The notes: generated from the sequence alone by a model not told the origin. 64,000 nt of DNA from JAEZBP01 sp963832725 (GCA_963832725.1 CAWHVG010000005.1:1798001-1862000); one strand, 5' to 3'. Shown: positions 17,509-27,299, counted from the stretch's first letter. Numbers and translations: made by a program.

Positions 17509-18474
17509 ATGTCGCACAACAGCAACAACCCGCGAAACGTCATCATCATCGGCTCCGGCCCCGCCGGGCTCACGGCCGCCGTCTACGCCGCCCGCGCCAA
17601 CCTCGAGCCCCTCTGCATCGAGGGGCAGATGATGGACGGCATGATCCCCGGCGGGCAGCTGATGTTCACGACCGAGGTCGAGAACTACCCCGGCTTCCCC
17701 GAAGGCGTCACGGGGCCCGAGATGATGAAGAAATTCCGTGACCAGGCCGAGCGCTTCGGCACGGAGCTCGTCACCGCGGACGTGGACCGCGTCGACTTCT
17801 CGAGCCGCCCCTTCAAGGTATGGGTGGGTGAGGAGATGTACGAGGGCAACTCCATCATCATCGCCACCGGCGCCTCGGCCCGCTGGCTGGGGCTCGAGAG
17901 CGAGAACGCCCTCAAGAACCGTGGGGTCAGCGCTTGCGCGACCTGCGACGGGTACTTCTTCCGCCAGCAGGAGGTCGCCGTCATCGGCGGCGGCGACACC
18001 GCGCTCGAGGAGGCCCTCTACCTGGCCAAGCTCTGCAGCAAGGTCACGGTGATCCACCGCCGCGACGAGCTGCGGGCGTCCAAGATCATGCAGGAGCGCG
18101 CCTTCGCCGACCCGAAGATCGAGTTCCTCTGGAACAGCGTCGTCACCGAGGTCCTCGACGTCGACAAGGGCGAGGTCACGGGCCTGAAGGTGAAGAACGT
18201 CGAGTCGGGTGAGGAGTCCGTGCTGGCCTGCACCGGCATGTTCGTGGCCATCGGCCACATCCCGAGCACGAAGGTCTTCGGCGACTGGCTGGAGTGCGAC
18301 GAGCAGGGCTACCTGGTCACCAAGCCCGACTCGACCCGGACCAGCATCGAGGGCGTGTTCGCCTGCGGCGACGTCCAGGACAAGGTCTTCCGCCAGGCCG
18401 TGACGGCGGCGGGGACCGGCTGCATGGCCGCCATCGAGACCGAGCGCTGGCTCGCCGAGAAGGGCCTGCACTGA
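17509..18474 (+). CDS. trxB: Thioredoxin reductase
   Basis: NADPH-dependent flavoenzyme of 321 residues. The ATG at 17509 follows GGAGAA. FAD-binding GSGPAGLTAAVYAARA lies near the N-terminus, the redox-active ACATCDG has cysteines at about 143 and 146, the NADPH-binding VIGGGDTALEEALYL follows, and the second FAD motif GVFACGDVQDKVFRQA is near the end. All low-molecular-weight TrxR elements are present. Cytoplasmic. It probably supplies electrons, via thioredoxin, to the Cys-type peroxidase and MsrB encoded nearby. Confidence 0.96.
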   Translation: MSHNSNNPRNVIIIGSGPAGLTAAVYAARANLEPLCIEGQMMDGMIPGGQLMFTTEVENYPGFPEGVTGPEMMKKFRDQAERFGTELVTADVDRVDFSSRPFKVWVGEEMYEGNSIIIATGASARWLGLESENALKNRGVSACATCDGYFFRQQEVAVIGGGDTALEEALYLAKLCSKVTVIHRRDELRASKIMQERAFADPKIEFLWNSVVTEVLDVDKGEVTGLKVKNVESGEESVLACTGMFVAIGHIPSTKVFGDWLECDEQGYLVTKPDSTRTSIEGVFACGDVQDKVFRQAVTAAGTGCMAAIETERWLAEKGLH

Positions 18475-18549
18475 CGCTCCGTCGTCGGGCGCCCGCACCG
18501 GGTCACGGCGCGCTTCCTTCCGTGCCGCCGGCTTGATACGGTGCGGGCG

Positions 18550-19014
18550 ATGTCCGACGTGGCAGAAGCGCTCGGGAAGATCGACATCTTCCGCGAATTG
18601 CACGCGGAAGGGATCGAGCGGCTCGCGGCGGTCTGCGCCGAGGAGTCCTACCGCGTCGGCGAGATCATCTTCAAAGAGGGTGACATCGGCGACAAGCTCT
18701 ACCTCATCCTCGAGGGGCGCGTGCGCATCAGCCGCGACGTCTCGGGGATGGGGGAAGAGGCGCTGGCCGTCCTCGGCCCGGGCGCGGCGTTCGGCGAGAT
18801 GTCGCTCATCGACGACTTCCCGCGCAGCGCCGACGCCCGCGTGCACGAGCGCTGCCGGCTGCTGGTGCTGACCAAGAGCGCGCTCGAGGACCTGCTCTTC
18901 CTCGACAAGGACCTCGCCTACGAGATCCTCTGGAACTTCGTGCGGATCCTCTCGGCGCGGCTTCGCGAGACGAACGACAAGATGACGTTCCTGTCGGTCA
19001 CCGGGAAGTTCTGA
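18550..19014 (+). CDS. Cyclic nucleotide-binding domain protein
   Basis: Single-domain protein of 154 residues from the ATG at 18550 (a GTG at 18541 is in frame). The fold is a Crp-type cNMP-binding beta-roll: YRVGEIIFKEGDIGDKLYLI, then GRVRISRD, and the phosphate-binding cassette FGEMSLIDDFPRSADARV, where the Arg for cyclic-phosphate contact is kept. There is no DNA-binding helix-turn-helix after it, so it is not a Crp-like transcription factor. Possibly a stand-alone sensor or regulatory subunit. Its start lies 75 bp after trxB in the same direction. Confidence 0.85.
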   Translation: MSDVAEALGKIDIFRELHAEGIERLAAVCAEESYRVGEIIFKEGDIGDKLYLILEGRVRISRDVSGMGEEALAVLGPGAAFGEMSLIDDFPRSADARVHERCRLLVLTKSALEDLLFLDKDLAYEILWNFVRILSARLRETNDKMTFLSVTGKF

Positions 19015-19052
19015 GCGCCCCCGCGGCGTATGGGACCGTGGTGGACGTACCG

Positions 19053-19928
19053 ATGGAGACGGGGACCGAGCCGGAGCGACACGATGCGCCGCCGGTCAGC
19101 GCGAGCCCGATGCCGAGCGCGCTCCTGGAAGGCGCGGCCTGCGCAATCCATCCGGACGTCCCGGCTCGCTTCGTCTGCTCGCGCTGCGGCAACTTCGGAT
19201 GCGAGGCCTGCGCGTTCAGCGAGGTGCCGAAACGCGAGGTGTGTCGCGCCTGCGCGGCCAAGGGGCTCGGCGAGCCCATCCCGTGGGAGCGACGCAAGGA
19301 GATCGGCACCCTGCGCGCGTTCTGGGAGACGGTGAAGCTCGCGTCGCTCTCGCCGACACGCTTCTTCCGCACCCCGACGGTGCAGCCCTCCATCGTGTCC
19401 GCGGTGGTGTTCGGCGCGGCGGCGCCGACCCTCGGGCTCATCCTCTCGTACGCCGTGATCGCCGTGACCGTCATGCTGGCCGGAGGCGTGGCCGCGGCCG
19501 TGCTCTCCGGCGACGAGCGATGGCTCGGTGGCCTGCTGGGCGCCTACGGCTGCGTGATCGCGGGGATGAGCCCGCTGGCGCTGATCTTCGGTCCGGCCCA
19601 GGCGCTGACGGGCGCAGCGGTGGCGGCGGCGGGAAGCCACGGCACGTTGGCGCTGTTGAAGAAGACCAACGCCGGCTTCGAGGACACGCTGCGCGCGGTC
19701 TGCTACGCGAACGCGCCGCGGCTCTTCCAGGCCATCCCTGTCGTGGGATTCTTCACGTACTTCTGGTCGGTGGGTCTCGAAGTGGTGGCCTTGCGGGAGA
19801 CACACCGCTGTGGCACCGATGTAGCTCTGGCCGCCGCGTTGGGGTACCGGCTGCTCCTCTTCTTCCTGTTGATCGGCGCGTACGCGGCGCTCTTCGGGAT
19901 GATGTTCATGCTCGATCGCGCGCACTGA
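19053..19928 (+). CDS. Zinc-finger plus YIP1-like membrane protein
   Basis: About 291 residues (an upstream GTG at 19038 would add five). An N-terminal B-box-like zinc motif (CAIHPDVPARFVCSRCGNFG, CEACAF, CRACAAKG) is followed by five hydrophobic segments of YIP1 type (SPTRFFRTP preceding the first). This zinc-finger/YIP1 combination is frequent in Myxococcota and of unknown function. It follows the cNMP-binding gene by about 40 bp and may be in the same transcript. Confidence 0.75.
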   Translation: METGTEPERHDAPPVSASPMPSALLEGAACAIHPDVPARFVCSRCGNFGCEACAFSEVPKREVCRACAAKGLGEPIPWERRKEIGTLRAFWETVKLASLSPTRFFRTPTVQPSIVSAVVFGAAAPTLGLILSYAVIAVTVMLAGGVAAAVLSGDERWLGGLLGAYGCVIAGMSPLALIFGPAQALTGAAVAAAGSHGTLALLKKTNAGFEDTLRAVCYANAPRLFQAIPVVGFFTYFWSVGLEVVALRETHRCGTDVALAAALGYRLLLFFLLIGAYAALFGMMFMLDRAH

Positions 19929-20016
19929 ACCGTACGGGGGTCACGGATCGCGCGATGTTGCCTCGGCGTCGGCGGGTCGAAACAGGACCGAAACACGCAT
20001 CGATTAAGGTGACGAC

Positions 20017-20141
20017 ATGCTGCGAAGGATGAAGACGATCCCGGGGGGATCGCACACTACGTCGTCGGAAGCGTCTATCTGATGGCGCACCTCGTGACGT
20101 ACGAGAAGCGGAGCCGACTCCTGGCAGAGGCGGCTCCCTGA
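20017..20141 (+). CDS. Possible 41-residue small protein, frame broken in a G-run
   Basis: ATG at 20017 preceded by AAGGTG eight bases upstream. The first frame (MLRRMKTIPGG) stops early, but changing the six-G run at about 20041-20046 by one base joins it to a frame reading IAHYVVGSVYLMAHLVTYEK and a short basic tail ending at TGA 20139-20141. The hydrophobic centre could be a single membrane helix. The gene and the frame correction are both tentative. Confidence 0.35.
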
Positions 20142-20147
20142 CACGCC

Positions 20148-21064
20148 TCACGCGCGGTGAACGGCAGGGGCTCGCGAGAGCCTCGCGAAGTCGAAGCCCG
20201 AGACGAGCGCGCTCGCCTCGATCGGGCTGTCGTCCTCGGTGAGGCCGGCGCTCTCCGCGAGGTGACCGACCACGCGCTCGGGTGACCACCCGCCCTCGCG
20301 CAACGCCGCGAGCGTGATGGCGCCGTGGCGCTTGGCGAGCCGTTCACCGTCGGGGCCGAGCACCAGCGGCACGTGTGCGTAGGCCGGCGGCTCCGCGCCG
20401 AGAGCGCGGAGGATGGCGATTTGTCGCGGGGTCGAGCCGAGCAGGTCGTCGCCGCGCACCACCTCGGTGATGCCCATCTCGAGATCGTCCACCGCGCACG
20501 CGAGCTGGTAGGCGAAGACGCCGTCCTTGCGGACGAGGACGAAGTCGCCCCGGCCGAGGCCGGATGAGCGACCGTGTAGCCCGTCCCCGAAAGAGGGCGG
20601 CTCCTCCGGCATCCGGAAGCGCAGCGCCGGCTCGCGGTCGGGATGGCTCGGACCGGCGAGACAGGTGCCGGGATAGATCGGCCCGTCCTCGCCGTGCGGA
20701 GCGGACGCGACGAACGCGATCTCCTTGCGCGAGCAGGTGCAGGGGAAGGTGTGAGCGTCCCGGGTCAGCCGCTCGGCCGCCGCGCGATAGCGATCGCAAC
20801 CGCTCGGACTGCACGTAGGGGCCTGAGGGACCGCCCACGTCGGGACCCTCGTCCCAGTCGAGGCCGAGCCAGCGGAGGTCCTCGAGCATGGCCTGCGCGG
20901 CGCCGGGCACGGTGCGCGGGCCATCGAGATTGTCCGATCCGCAGGATGAAGTCGCCCTTCTCGCTCCGGGCCCGCAGCCAGGCGAGGAGCGCGGTCCGTG
21001 CCGTACCCAGGTGCGCCAGACCGGTCGGCGAGGGCGCGAATCGCCCGCGGTAGCTCGAGCCCAC
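20148..21064 (-). CDS. gluQ: Glutamyl-Q tRNA(Asp) synthetase, two apparent frameshifts
   Basis: Enzyme of about 304 residues that attaches glutamate to queuosine of tRNA-Asp. Start GTG at 21064 gives GRFAPSPTGLAHLGTARTAL with the HIGH-type motif. The zinc-binding FPCTCSRKE ... IYPGTC and the KRHGA form of KMSKS (RLAKRHGAITL) follow, and there is no anticodon-binding domain, which distinguishes GluQRS from GltX. The frame breaks twice. Near 20933, dropping one G restores ILRIDNLDGPRTV. Near 20800, dropping one T restores VQSERCDRYRAAAERL. Both are single extra bases and otherwise the protein is intact, so sequence error is more likely than a pseudogene. Confidence 0.85.
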
Positions 21065-21288
21065 CCCGCGCGGTGTAGCAGCCGCCGGGAAGGACGGCGA
21101 CGCGAGGAAGTCTCGGCATCGCGATTCCGGACACTCGCCGGTCCGCGACCCGCGGCGCGATGGCGAGAGCTCCCGGCGTCGCGTCGACCGGATCCCCGCT
21201 CGGCGAGAACTGCGACCCCGGCGTGGTGACGGTCGAAAGCGCGCGTGTGCTTGCACCCGATCGACGGAATGCGGGATCGTCGAGCGCG

Positions 21289-22050
21289 ATGCGTGGACAG
21301 GTGGAGATCTGCGGCTGCTTCCCGACCGGCCGGCACTATCCCGGGATCGCCGACCGACTCGCCCAGGCGCGGGTGTCCATGGACGTGCGCGGCCTCGCGT
21401 CCGCGTTCGAGCCCGACATGGCCTGGGCCAGCGGCTCCTTCGCCATCATCGACTTCGAGACCACGGGCCTCGACCCGAGCGTCGACCGCGTGCTCGAGAT
21501 GGGCATCGTCTGCTTCGAAGACGGGGTGATGACCGCCAGCCAGAACTGGCTGATCAACCCCTCCATTCCGGTCCCCGAGGCGGCCTCCGCGATCCACGGC
21601 ATCACGGACGAGATGCTGAAGGACCAGCCGCGCTTCGAGCAGATCTGGGCCGAGATCCGACCCCACCTCGAGGGCCGGCTGCCGGTCGCCTACAACGCCG
21701 GGTTCGACAAGAAGTTCCTGCTCGCCGAGCTCGAGCGCGCGGGCGAGACGACCTGGGGAGAGCACCTGCCGCCGGCGATGCAGTCGGACGTCGAGTGGGT
21801 CGATCCGCTGGTGTGGGTCCGCGAGCTCTATCCGGACCGGAGCGCCAAGCTCGGCGAGATCTGCGCCCACCTCGAGATCCCGCTCGATGGCGCACACCGC
21901 GCGGCCAACGACGCCGAAGCCACCGGAAAAGTGCTGCTGACCATGGCCGAGCGCATGCCCATCGCCTACGCGGAGCTGATCCGGGTGCAGGTCCGCTACG
22001 CGGCGCAGCAGAACGTCGACCTCGCCATCTGGCGCGGCCGCCGTTTCTAG
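21289..22050 (+). CDS. DnaQ-type 3'-5' exonuclease
   Basis: Protein of about 253 residues from the ATG at 21289; a start at 21391 (MDVRGLAS) is also possible. DEDDh exonuclease motifs are intact: Exo I FAIIDFETTGLDP, a typical IHGITDEM segment, Exo II YNAGFDKKFLLAEL and Exo III AHRAANDAEATG. The family includes the DNA polymerase III epsilon subunit and stand-alone RNase T-like enzymes. The C-terminal clamp/alpha-binding tail is not recognisable, so a free-standing exonuclease is favoured over the replicative proofreader. Monocistronic as far as can be seen. Confidence 0.88.
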   Translation: MRGQVEICGCFPTGRHYPGIADRLAQARVSMDVRGLASAFEPDMAWASGSFAIIDFETTGLDPSVDRVLEMGIVCFEDGVMTASQNWLINPSIPVPEAASAIHGITDEMLKDQPRFEQIWAEIRPHLEGRLPVAYNAGFDKKFLLAELERAGETTWGEHLPPAMQSDVEWVDPLVWVRELYPDRSAKLGEICAHLEIPLDGAHRAANDAEATGKVLLTMAERMPIAYAELIRVQVRYAAQQNVDLAIWRGRRF

Positions 22051-22647
22051 CCAGTCCGTCACGACGCCTCCAGTCCTGGTTCGGCCCCTCGCGGCAGCGC
22101 CACGTCCTCTCGGCGTCTCCAGGCCCCCGTCTCGCCGAGCTCGCGGGCGAGCTTCCGTCGAGCTCGACACCGCCCGCCCGCCGGCGACTTCGGGAGCGGA
22201 TCGGAGCGAACGTCGCCGAGGCCGCCTCGCTGCCCCCGATGACGTCTGACAAGCGCGCGTAGGAGAACGCCTACAACAAAAGAAAGTCGTTCGATTGTGA
22301 GTAATTAGGCTGTTCTATGCGTCCGATTTCTGATACGTCCGTGCTCGAGAAATCCGAGCCGGGGTTTCTCGCTGCGGCTCCGTCGTCACGAGATGGACGC
22401 CAGCTGTTCTCGCGAGAAATGGGATGTCTCGCGGTCACCGGCGCCCATCGGACGAGCTTCTGCGACCGAACCGACCCTGGTTCGGCAGACGCGCACGACG
22501 GGAAGTGGACATTCACAACAGTGATCACGACGGGAAACGACGAGGCGTGAGGCGGAGCCGACTCGCAGGTGGCGCAGGAAGAGGCCGGCGGCGGCGACTC
22601 GCGCTCGGCCCACACGGTCCCGACGGCGAGCTGGAAGGCGGGCGCCG
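22051..22647. other. 600-bp spacer, no convincing gene
   Basis: Open frames of 77-130 codons exist on both strands but have no recognisable content. An AT-rich patch at about 22270-22330 stands out against the 70% GC background and is the likeliest place for the promoter of the following signalling gene. A small stem GAGAAA/TTTCTC lies at about 22344-22370. Confidence 0.5.
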
Positions 22648-24373
22648 GTGCCTGAGTCGTCACGCAAGAGGCAGCGAGGGCTGCACTCGAGCGGAATCCG
22701 CAAGACGCCGCTGCGAGAGGCCGAGCGTGCGCTCGACGAGTTGGGCGTGGCCCGCGTCGAGTGCGACCCGCAACGCTGCGTCCGCTGGATGAACCGGGCC
22801 GCGGAGCGGCTGACGGGATGGTCCGTGGAGCAAGCGATCGGGCATCCCGTCGATCGCGTGATCCGGCTCTTCGAAGAGGCCGACGAGCCGGGTGCCGGCG
22901 GGCCCTCGCGCGAGCACACGTTCCTCACGCCGCGCTCCGGCCCTCCCGTGCAGATCGCGTTCGCGGAGGCGCTGCTGGAGCACGGGACGGTGCTGCTCTT
23001 CCGCGAGGTCTCGCAGGAGCGACCGGCGACCGACGAGGAGGACGAGCCGCGACGGGACTCGCTCACCGGTCTGCCCGAGCGGCCGACGCTCGATGCTCGG
23101 ATCCTCGACACGGCCGCGCGCGGAGGGGCGGGGCTGCTCGCCATCCTGGAGGTGGAGACGCTCGATCTCTTGCGAGCCACCTGCGGCCACGAAGCGGGGG
23201 ATCACCTCATCCAGTGGGCGGTGTCGTGTCTCGGTGAGAGTCTCCGTGAGAGCGACGCGCTCACCCGCCTCGATGGCGGCCGCTTCGCGCTCCTGCTCTC
23301 GGAACGGGATGCGGCCCGCGCGGAGCAGCGCTTGCGAGCGATTCGGCATCGGTTTCGCGAGCTCCCGTTCGAATGGGCGGGCCGCAGCTTCCGCGTCGAC
23401 ACGAGCGCGGGCGCCGTTCGCCTCCCCTCGAGCGGGCCCGTCGATCCGGGCGGGCTCCTCCAGGACGCCGCCGAAGCGCTGAGCCGAGCGCGTTCGAGCG
23501 GCGTGCGGCTGGTCGTGCATCACGGCGACGAGACCCACCTCGAGCGCAGGCGCGAGGCGCTTCGCTGGCTGGGCTCGCTGGACGATCACCTGGCGAGCGG
23601 CCGCGTTCGCCTCTTCGCGCAGCCGATCCGCCCACTAGCGCCCGCTCGAGAGCACGGCGCACACTTCGAGATCCTGATGCGCCCCTGCGACCTCGACGGA
23701 AGCGTGCGCTCACCCGTGGACGTGATCGCCGCTGCCGAGCAGCACGGGCTGATGGAGGAGATCGACCGCTGGGTCGTGGGCCGGACGCTCGACGCGTTGG
23801 CCGCGCTTCCGCCAACTCGACTGGCGCAGGTCGGTGTGTGCGCGATCAACCTCTCCGGCGCATCGCTGGGCAGCGAGTCGCTGCTGGAGCTCATCATCGA
23901 CCACCTCGGTCGGACGCGGATCCCTCCTCAGAAAGTCTGCTTCGAGATCACCGAGACGGCGGCCGTCGGGAACGTCGACGCCGTCCGCTGGCTCCTTCAG
24001 CAGCTGCGAAGCGTGGGATGCCGCTTCGCCATCGACGATTTCGGGAGCGGCATGTCGTCGTACGGCTACCTTCGGGACCTTCCCGTCGACTACCTGAAGA
24101 TTGACGGATTGTTCGTGCGGAGCTGCATCGAGCGCGAGCTCGACCGCTCGATCGATCGAGTCGATCGTGCACGTCGCCCGGGCGCTCTCGGTGGAGACGG
24201 TCGGAGAGTGGGTCGACAACGTGGAGACCGCAGAGCTGCTCCGCGACATCGGCGTGGACTACCTCCAGGGGTTCGGATTCGGGCGCCCGGCGCCGCTCGA
24301 GGAGCTCCTCGCGGCCCCGGAGGAGGTGAGCACCACCCCGAGCGAGCTCGGCCCACCGAAGGACCGACGGTAG
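22648..24373 (+). CDS. PAS-GGDEF-EAL protein, probable c-di-GMP phosphodiesterase
   Basis: About 574 residues with one frame break. A PAS-like N-terminus (CVRWMNRAAERLTGWSVEQAIG) is followed by a GGDEF domain whose signature is degenerate (LDGGRFALLL), so cyclase activity is unlikely. The EAL domain keeps its catalytic and metal residues: FEILMRP (EIL for EAL), INLSGASL, FEITETA, AIDDFGSGMSSYGYL with DDFG, the Lys of VDYLKIDGLFV, VGEWVDN and DYLQGFGFGRP. An extra base in the GATC-rich stretch at about 24150-24161 splits off the last ~70 residues; joining the frames restores the EAL barrel. No membrane segment. GTG start uncertain. Confidence 0.85.
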
Positions 24374-24392
24374 CGACCCCTCGACGACGAGC

Positions 24393-24792
24393 TCAGCGCT
24401 CGAGCGATTGCGGTGGAGAAGGCCGAACCCGTTCCTGCAACGCACGGCGGAGGAGCGTCACGAGGTCCTGGATTCGGAAACGGCTTTCCGACGAAGTAGG
24501 GCGTGCCGACTCGCTCGGCCACGCTCGAGAGGCCGACCACGCCCGAGACGAGCAGAACCGGGATGTCCTCCATGCCCGCGTCGTGCACGATCATCCGATA
24601 CACGACGTCCGGCCCCGTGAGTTGGGGCATCTCGACGTCGAGGATCAGCAGGTCGGGCAGCTCCTCCTCGAGCAGCCGCAAGCCTTCGTGACCGTCGGCG
24701 GCCCTCCGAACCTCGTGACCTCTGGCCTCGAGGAGACTCGAGAGGAGCTCCGCGACGTCCACGTCGTCGTCGACGATGAGGATCTTGGCCAA
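24393..24792 (-). CDS. Response regulator receiver protein, one apparent frameshift
   Basis: Single-domain CheY-like regulator of about 132 residues. A TTG start at 24792 is preceded by GGAG at suitable spacing. KILIVDDDVDVAELL carries the acidic pair, LLILDVEMPQLTGPD the phospho-accepting Asp, LLVSGV the Ser switch residue and YFVGKPF the conserved Lys. Directly after KPF an extra C (about 24478) diverts the frame; removing it gives KPFRIQDLVTLLRRAL, a normal last helix, and a TGA at 24393. It lies 42 bp downstream of the histidine kinase in the same direction and is its likely partner, with no DNA-binding output domain. Confidence 0.85.
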
Positions 24793-24833
24793 AGCACGCT
24801 TCTCCTCGACACGGGGACCGAAGTCTCGCCGGG

Positions 24834-26348
24834 TCAGGTCGCAGGGGTGGGCAACGCCGTCGCCGGCACCGGGGTCGATGCGCGCGGCGCCGCCTCGGTG
24901 ACCGCACGCGGGATCCGAACGCGAAACATCGAGCCGACGCCCAGCTCGCTCTCCACCTCCACGCGCCCGCCGTGCGCTTCCACGATCCGTCGCACGACCG
25001 AGAGCCCGAGCCCCACGCCCGGCGCCACTCCTGGCTGGGAGCGGCGAAAGGGAAGGAAGATGTTTCCGACCTCTTCGCGCGCGATGCCGATCCCCTGATC
25101 GGCGACGCAGATCATCACCTCGTCGCGCTCGGGCCGCAGGGAGATCCGAACGGAGCCGCCACGCGGCGAGTACTTGATCGCGTTGCTGAGCAGGTTGCCG
25201 ATCACCTGCTCGATGCGCACCGTGTCGCCACGCACGTGGACGGGCTCGGGGGGAAGGTCGGTCGTGATCCGATGGCGGGGCGACGTCGGCCCGTAGAGCC
25301 GCACGGCGTCGAGAACCACCTCGTTCAGATCGACGTCGCCCGTCTTCAGCTCGAGGTTCCCGGACTCGATGCGCGCTGCGTCGAGGAGGTCCGTCACCAG
25401 GCGCGCCAGCCGCTCGATCTGCCGGTCGAGCCTCTCGCACGTGCTGGTGCGCTGGGGCTCCGGCTGCCCGGCGCCGAGGGCGTGAATGCCGATCCGGAGA
25501 CCGGTCAGGGGGTCCCTCAAGTCGTGGGCGACCCCTGCCAAGAATGCGAGCTGGTCTTCGTGCTGGCGCGCGAGGGCGTCGGCCATCTCGTTGAACGCCA
25601 ACGCGAGCTCGTTCACCTCCTCGATGCCCTCCATGCTGGCCCTGGCGTCCCGCTCTCCTTTCCGAAATCGAGCGATGGTGTCGGAGAGCGCGAGCATCGG
25701 CCGGACCGTGAACTGGCGGATGATCACCACCACGATGAGCAGCCCGACGGCGATCGCGAGGCCGGCGCTCAGCGCGACGACGACCGCGGCTCGCGCGGTT
25801 CGCGTCACGGCGACGGAGGTCCTCTCGACCTGCGCGTCGTTCACCCTGTGGAGCTCCGACACGTCGTCGTAGGTCGCCTCGAAGTTCGGCCGGGTGAGGT
25901 GGACGATGGTCGGTAGGTCAGCTTCTCGTGCTTCCAGTCGATCCCTTTGATCCAAGTACGCGCTCAGGTTTCGCGACGCCCGGTCGACGAGGGCCTTCTC
26001 GTCGGCGTAGCGCGTGTTGTGCCGGGCTCGCACGAGCAGCCCGCGCATCTCCTCGGCGAGCCGATCGCTCGCGATGTCCAGCTGCGGATCGTCGGTCAGC
26101 GCGTAGAGGTTGCTGAGCCGCTGGTAGGTCAGCAGCGAGAGCTGTACCTCGGTCGCGATGGCCTGGCTCCGGGTGTCCCGGACGACGGTCGCGATCGAGC
26201 GCTGCAGTGAGGCGGTAGTCCACACGAGGGCGACGACCACGAAGGCGGCGATGGTCGCCAGCACGAACGTCCACATCGCGGCCAGCCGTCGAATGCTGGG
26301 CGGTCTGGAGCTCCCCTTTCTTCCGCGATGGAGTCTTCGGTAGTGCAT
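24834..26348 (-). CDS. Membrane sensor histidine kinase
   Basis: About 504 residues from the ATG at 26348; an in-frame ATG at 26450 would add a basic stretch made from a tandem repeat and is less likely. Two transmembrane helices (TFVLATIAAFVVVALVW and VVVALSAGLAIAVGLLIVVV) flank a ~140-residue periplasmic four-helix-type sensor. HAMP, then HisKA (LAGVAHDLRDPLTGLRIGIH, phospho-His), then HATPase with NLLSNAIKYSPRGG (N box), ADQGIGIA (G1) and GVGLGLSVVRRIVEAHGG (G2) follow. Complete and presumably active. Divergent from the upstream membrane gene by a short gap, with the response regulator downstream. Confidence 0.93.
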   Translation of the reverse strand: MHYRRLHRGRKGSSRPPSIRRLAAMWTFVLATIAAFVVVALVWTTASLQRSIATVVRDTRSQAIATEVQLSLLTYQRLSNLYALTDDPQLDIASDRLAEEMRGLLVRARHNTRYADEKALVDRASRNLSAYLDQRDRLEAREADLPTIVHLTRPNFEATYDDVSELHRVNDAQVERTSVAVTRTARAAVVVALSAGLAIAVGLLIVVVIIRQFTVRPMLALSDTIARFRKGERDARASMEGIEEVNELALAFNEMADALARQHEDQLAFLAGVAHDLRDPLTGLRIGIHALGAGQPEPQRTSTCERLDRQIERLARLVTDLLDAARIESGNLELKTGDVDLNEVVLDAVRLYGPTSPRHRITTDLPPEPVHVRGDTVRIEQVIGNLLSNAIKYSPRGGSVRISLRPERDEVMICVADQGIGIAREEVGNIFLPFRRSQPGVAPGVGLGLSVVRRIVEAHGGRVEVESELGVGSMFRVRIPRAVTEAAPRASTPVPATALPTPAT

Positions 26349-26405
26349 CGGCGCACCCGTACCCGGAGACTCTGCAACTGCGGTACCGCGGCACTGGCGG
26401 GCGTC

Positions 26406-26445
26406 TTCGACGGCTGCGCGGTGTGTTCGACGGCTGCGCGGTGTG
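26406..26445. repeat. Two tandem copies of a 20-bp unit
   Basis: TTCGACGGCTGCGCGGTGTG occurs twice in direct succession upstream of the histidine kinase start. It lies inside the possible N-terminal extension of that gene, one reason for preferring the downstream start. Confidence 0.8.
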
Positions 26446-26493
26446 CGCATCGCCAGAACGTGGCGAGTTGGTAGAGCGGTCCCGAAGCGCGTG

Positions 26494-26943
26494 TCAGGCG
26501 GCTTCGAACAGGGCGCGCATGCGGATGGCCTGGACGATGACGCCCGCGCTCGCGATCCCGATGCCGACGAGCACCGGGGCGAGCGACGCGCCGAGCGTAA
26601 AGGCCAGCGTCGAGAAGACGGATGGGATCTGCGGCACCGACGCGGTCAGGAGGAAGACGCCGACGATCTGACCTCGGCGAGCGGCCGCGTCAGCCTCCGG
26701 CATACGCTCGAGCCGGCTCCGGACCAGTCGCCGCTGCAGCACGACGCCCGCGAGGCTGGCCAACGCCGCCAGAATGCAAAGGACCCAGGCGATCGGCGTC
26801 AGGGTCGGCTCGAAGAAGGCGCGCACCTCTTCGAACTCGGAGGGGAAGAGCAGGTGTCGGAGCAGGGTCTCGAACGCGAGCGCCACCGGCGCCGCGAGCA
26901 CCGTGAGGTAGACGATTGGTCGGGCGCCGTCTCCGCGAGCCAT
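26494..26943 (-). CDS. Small four-helix membrane protein, unknown function
   Basis: Protein of 149 residues with four predicted membrane helices (IVYLTVLAAPVALAFETLL, LTPIAWVLCILAALASLAGV, VGVFLLTASVPQIPSVFSTL, VLVGIGIASAGVIVQAIRM) and a basic loop between the second and third. No motif recognised. The ATG at 26943 is the first in a coding-like frame; upstream sequence in this frame is shadow of the DUF4286 gene. It lies 41 bp downstream of that gene and may be co-transcribed. Confidence 0.7.
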   Translation of the reverse strand: MARGDGARPIVYLTVLAAPVALAFETLLRHLLFPSEFEEVRAFFEPTLTPIAWVLCILAALASLAGVVLQRRLVRSRLERMPEADAAARRGQIVGVFLLTASVPQIPSVFSTLAFTLGASLAPVLVGIGIASAGVIVQAIRMRALFEAA

Positions 26944-26984
26944 CGGCCGCGAGGATACCCGCTCGCCGTTCGGGGCGCGCGACT

Positions 26985-27299
26985 TCACCGCGCGGGAACG
27001 CGGACGCGAAGCTCGCCGACGCTCCGGCTCATCCGTACGCCCCGGCCGGGCCCGAAACGCGCCAGTCCCTCCGCGCGCAGCGCCGGCGCCCCTTCCGCCT
27101 CGTAGCGCGCGAACGCCTCCCGCGACTCGAAGGCGTAGCGCGACTCGACCACACACGGCTCTCCGTCGAGCAGCACGGCCTCCCCAACCAGCGCTCCGGC
27201 GGCGACCACGTCGGCGATGTGGTGGCTCTGCAACCAGTCGAGGAACTCGTCCGCGAGCGCCCGCGAGGGGAGCTCGGTCCGCACGGCATAGATCAGCAC
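26985..27299 (-). CDS. DUF4286 family protein
   Basis: Protein of 104 residues with the DUF4286 pattern: an N-terminal MLIYAVRTELPSRALADEFL, DWLQSHHIADVVAAG, then YAFESREAFARYEAEGAP. This is a small ferredoxin-like alpha/beta fold of unknown function found across Bacteroidetes and Proteobacteria. GTG start. It is followed closely by the four-helix membrane gene. Confidence 0.8.
   Translation of the reverse strand: MLIYAVRTELPSRALADEFLDWLQSHHIADVVAAGALVGEAVLLDGEPCVVESRYAFESREAFARYEAEGAPALRAEGLARFGPGRGVRMSRSVGELRVRVPAR

Noticed and set aside
26455..26525. tRNA-like stretch (GAGTTGGTAGAGC near 26464)
   Set aside because: No GTTCRANYC T-loop or acceptor pairing at the right distance; resemblance limited to the D-loop.
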